64,000 nt of DNA from the NCBI GenBank assembly GCA_023653785.1, contig JAMKCH010056607.1, positions 62,001-126,000 on the forward strand, in the 5' to 3' direction. The notes under the pieces are model-generated. The model was given only the letters and a program-made list of their open reading frames with translations. It did not search any database and was not told the DNA's origin. Position numbers and translations under genes: made by a program. This document shows positions 60,584 to 64,000 of this stretch, in pieces. Source of the stretch: Ophioderma brevispina. Lineage: Eukaryota > Echinodermata > Ophiuroidea > Amphilepidida > Ophiodermatidae. Positions within the stretch are counted from its first letter, which is position 1. Each line of letters opens with the position of its first letter.

Positions 60584-60979
60584 TCTATAAAAGATTTTGG
60601 CCCAAAAGTATGGTTCCAGACCTTTAAGTAATCTGAGAGATATGGTTCTAAAAGTCAAATTTTGAATGCACATGGTCCGGACCAATTGGCAAATATACTC
60701 CGTAGGGGCATATTTGAACTAGAATATTTCCCTACTCTCTACTTCTCCCAGGAATTTGTCATTGCTCCTGGAATTTGTGTATTAAAAAATGCTCCAGGGG
60801 CATATTCAATCAATTCCAAATATGCTCCCTGGAGCATATTTGACGTAAAATTTGATTAGATTATTTATGCTCCTGGAGATATTTGACTTCGAATATTTTT
60901 CCAGATTATTTAATGCTCCAGGACCATGTTCCTGCACAAATGGTCCTTGAGTCTAATTTTGGACCAAAATCTTATAGAA
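60584..60979. mobile_element. Array of GCTCC(A/T)GGAGC palindromes, copy 2, with terminal inverted repeats
   Basis: The ends are inverted repeats: TCTATAAAAGATTTTGGCCC on the left and GGACCAAAATCTTATAGA on the right. Inside are AAATATGCTCCCTGGAGCAT, TTATGCTCCTGGAGATATTT and GCTCCAGGACCATG, related to the block at 55715-56050. This copy shows that the array is a mobile foldback element rather than a satellite. Confidence 0.7.
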
Positions 60980-61202
60980 CTATGATGTTTAAGACCTAAA
61001 ACGATCTTTTCTTTTAATGTTAACGGTACTTCATATCAATGTAGAAGCTATCAGTGAAATTAGTAATCTCCAAATACAACTCATATACTTTTAATTTACA
61101 TTAAATCAGTCCAGAATCATTCAGGCCATATGTACATGAATTTATAATTGCCATCCCAACTTAATGAACTAGGTGAATTTTATGACACAGGTGCACAATA
61201 AA

Positions 61203-61700
61203 CACACATGGTATTTTGATTTTTTCTACACACGGTATAGAAAATAGCAGACACTAAATATCTCAATCCTGGACCTGTTCCTTTTTATGGATTTATATGC
61301 ATCATACATATAAAGCTCACATTTATATCTAGATATACATTTCATTTCTGAGATGTAACAGAGAAAACATGTCCCTCCCCATATCAAAATTACAAAACTT
61401 TTTTTAATATCAAAAATCATGACAGCTGATTTATTGGATATGTGAATTAAAAATGAAATCGACTATAAAAACAAGATATTAATAGGAGCAATTCAAAACC
61501 AACATCCCTGGTCATCATCTTGACTTACAAGTAAAAAATACATACCTCTAAATTACAATTACAATATTTATTCAATAGTATTGATAAACCTACTGTGGAT
61601 GATTGATCAAATAATGCATAACATACAATTTTTTCTTAGTGTATCCACCATCATGTACTGGCTTGTGGTGGTGTCAGGAAAATTTGTTAATGCTGAGTGA
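61203..61700 (+). repeat. Direct duplication D, copy 1
   Basis: Collinear with 63531-64000 in the same orientation over at least 470 bases, at clearly above 85 percent by eye. Both share ACTAAATATCTCAATCCTGG ACCTGTTCC, ACAAGATATTAATAGGAGCA ATTCAAAACC and GGCTTGTGGTGGTGTCAGG. Most differences are one- to four-base indels, often in homopolymers. Short minus-strand frames inside both copies are not recognisable. Confidence 0.93.
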
Positions 61701-61789
61701 GCTATCCAGGTCCGAGTTGTCTCTTTATATGGACGCTCCTAATATGGCCCGCTTTGAGCCTGGGGCAGATTGGGAACCGTCAGGAGTTT

Positions 61790-62120
61790 TCACCCGAATT
61801 TGACACTGGCCGTCGATGTACCCGTCAGATGTGACTCTCTGTAACACGGACCCTGGCTTTAACGTCCCCTACCCCTCCGAGGGATGGGATGCTTTCATGA
61901 TTCCTTTGCCCAATTCCAAGTGACCATGAAGAGAGTGGTACTTCTGTTTATTTAAGCAGTAGCTGGTATACAGAGCAAATCCAGAATTTGAGTACCCAAA
62001 TAAATCCCAGCAAGCGAACCCCCCCCCCCCCTGGATTTTCGAAAACCCGTAATTTTTTGGTACATTTCACCACAGGAAAGCACCCTAACCGCTAGGCCAC
62101 ACTCTCCCCTCTCCCACTGT
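61790..62120 (-). mobile_element. tRNA-derived SINE (family S2), minus strand
   Basis: On the minus strand a tRNA-like head reads GTGTGGCCTAGCGGTTAGGG TGCTTTCC, an A-box-like block (62075-62105). It is followed by a G-run and GGTTCGCTTGCTGGG (about 62005-62020) as a decayed B box. The body runs on to AAAGGAATCATGAAAGCATC CCATCCCTCGGAGGGG and ACGTTAAAGCCAGGGTCC. Similar bodies are widespread as SINEs in marine invertebrates. It abuts the right side of duplication D copy 1. Confidence 0.6.
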
Positions 62121-63530
62121 AAAAGCCCTGATTCCAGGAATCCATATACAGCCAAATTTTAACTACACTTTCAGTTTGTAGAAAATCCATTTTTTTTTTG
62201 TTTCATACGAAAATATATTCTCGTGCATTTGGGCATGAATTGGGTGGTTTTGTGAAACACCGAATGTAAAATAGTACCGGGTTACATTTTAAACTGCTAA
62301 ATCTAAAGAGGTGTATAATCGTATGCCGGTGTTTACATTTTCTGTCGTGCATCATGAACGAACTCCAATTAAAAAAAGGGAGCTTTCTCACTTTTTATTA
62401 TTAAAAAACAAAAAATGTAGAATGATGTCCTTGCATGACTTTTTTTATGAATGTACTTAAATTATATAAAAAAAATTAACAGAACTCTCCTGAAACTAAT
62501 GAGCTGAACAGTTTATCTTTGAATGGATGGGTATTATGAAGTAAATTGCTCCTCAAGAAAGCAAATTTTTCACCAAAATTGAATTACGGGAAAATTTATC
62601 TTTGGATAAAAAAAAATTGGCCAAATGTCAATTAAGCCTTCAAAGTGCACAAACGGCCATTTCTCAATGTAGTTATCACCAGCTACCACCGAGTAGACCT
62701 GGAATTGTCCTACCCACTATACGTACCCTCGCTGGCCAGGATGTTGTTATTTTGCCGCATAGAAACCGATAGTGGTCACACGCAGCTGGTCCTATACTGT
62801 CGAGGAAGTAAGCATACTTTACACCCGGCTCTCAGCACGGCGGTATTAAAAAAATTTCATGCCAATTTTAAAGATATTTTTTGGCATATAGTTGCCTTTT
62901 TTATTAAGAGTGCATGAATATGGGAGTTTTGATGATGGCCCATTTTGCATTTCGTATGATTTCCTGAAAAAAAGATAAAAAAATGCTAAACATAGAACAA
63001 GTGACGTGCCCTTATTCGTCACTATTCAACTGGCCTCATAGTATAATGTATCTATGTGGTAGCTGTGAGTCTACTCCGTTATTGTCTACGCCATATCAAC
63101 CTTTTCTCCACCTTGTGGGCCCAACTACAAGGTAGCCATTGGGGTAGGCATTGCAGAGTAGCCACATCACTATATACATAATACACTGTACTTTGCAGCC
63201 TGTCCTTGCAGCTACGCCGTGCAACTAGCCCAGTGTTTACTTTGGGCAGTAGCTGCCGCGTAGACATAGGTAGTAAGCTGCCCGGTATAAGCTTACCATG
63301 CGAGTAAGAAACGGCCAAGTAACCCGAATTGGAAATTAAATGTGTAATTTCCCCCTATTTTTCTTGGAAATCACATATTTTATGTTCATTGCAGTGTTAA
63401 ATGATCTTATTTCCTCCCCCCGAATACTCAAGGCTCTTTGACATGGAGAGCTTTCAGGAGAGCATACCTTTTTTAAAAGATAAGTCCTCTGAGATAACAT
63501 AGATTTCTCCCTTAGGAGATACACATGTGG

Positions 63531-64000
63531 GATTTTGATTTTCTACACACTGTATAGAAAATACAGACACTAAATATCTCAATCCTGGACCTGTTCCTTT
63601 ATGGATTTTATATGCATAATATGCATATAGCTCACATTTATATGCTAGATATACATTTTCAATTTCTGAGATGTACAGAGAAAACATGTCTCACATATCA
63701 AAATTACAAAACTTTTTTAATATCAAAAATAATACACTGTTATTGATAATGTGAATTAAATGAAATCGAATATAAAAACAAGATATTAATAGGAGCAATT
63801 CAAAACCAACATCACTGGTCATCTTGACTTACAAGTAAAAAATACATACCTCTAATATTACAATTACAATAATTCTATTCAATAGTATTGATAAACCTAC
63901 TGTGTGATTGATCAAATGCATAACATACAATTTCTTCTTAGTGTATCCACAAGTCATTGGTAATGGCTTGTGGTGGTGTCAGGATTTATTCAACTGAGTG
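63531..64000 (+). repeat. Direct duplication D, copy 2 (runs off the window)
   Basis: Second copy of 61203-61700, about 2.3 kb to the right, truncated by the window edge, with GAGTG still matching at the last bases. The S2 SINE lies between the two copies. Confidence 0.93.

Larger units (their letters stand above)
44500..64000. other. Region upstream of the visible SPRED exons; no gene recognised
   Basis: About 19.5 kb without a supportable exon. CpG-rich patches occur near 46600-46950, 47060-47280, 51270-51390, 52400-52480 and 54440-54960. Long stretches (49.0-53.2, 57.1-59.0 and 62.2-63.5 kb) hold only unrecognised frames. The first SPRED exon or its promoter may lie here, but I could not place it. 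Repeats are listed separately. Confidence 0.4.

Overview
The window looks like animal nuclear DNA: AT-rich, with no dense gene packing, many short inverted-repeat elements, tRNA-derived SINEs, microsatellites, long homopolymer runs, and coding sequence only as short exons with GT-AG splice sites. Frequent palindromes such as ACATGT/TACATGTA, DR1-like TGACCTTTGACCT repeats and poly-G/poly-C tracts fit a marine invertebrate deuterostome (echinoderm or hemichordate). That placement is inference; no rRNA or mitochondrial marker is present.

One gene can be identified securely. A SPRED (Sprouty-related, EVH1-domain) gene runs on the minus strand. Two adjacent exons (30940-31108 and 16044-16214) encode almost the whole EVH1 domain. 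Both have good splice sites, and their phases join cleanly. Single-base indels at homopolymers break both exons, so a plain ORF search misses them. A 47-nt exon upstream (44453-44499) and a 38-nt exon downstream (15746-15783) have strong splice sites and the right phase and are probable further parts. The start codon, the KIT-binding region and the C-terminal cysteine-rich Sprouty domain were not found; they probably lie outside the window or in exons I could not recognise. The visible gene covers about 29 kb, with introns of about 13.3, 14.7 and 0.26 kb.

Everything else I can support is repeat material. 1-15.7 kb: an ACTCCGGAGT foldback element, a 190-bp hAT-like MITE, a SINE abutting a DR1-type repeat, a LINE 3' tail, a Harbinger-like foldback MITE and a CGGTAT-rich hAT-like element. 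16.2-30.9 kb (intron): a dispersed repeat and two SINE copies next to the EVH1 exon, a degenerate GGCAC repeat field, a CpG-rich block and a complete 1.2-kb transposon with a perfect 8-bp target duplication. 28.5-38.1 kb: pairs of MITE families, then a packed cluster of three inverted-repeat elements plus a DR1 repeat. 41.2 kb: a 32-bp tandem array. 44.5-64 kb: no recognisable exon, but poly-G inverted elements, two related arrays of the palindrome GCTCCAGGAGC, a second SINE family and a direct duplication at 61.2/63.5 kb whose copies differ mostly by indels.

No CRISPR, operon, prophage or prokaryote-like system is present. The most useful results are the recovered SPRED EVH1 gene and the several element families with internally verifiable ends and target-site duplications.
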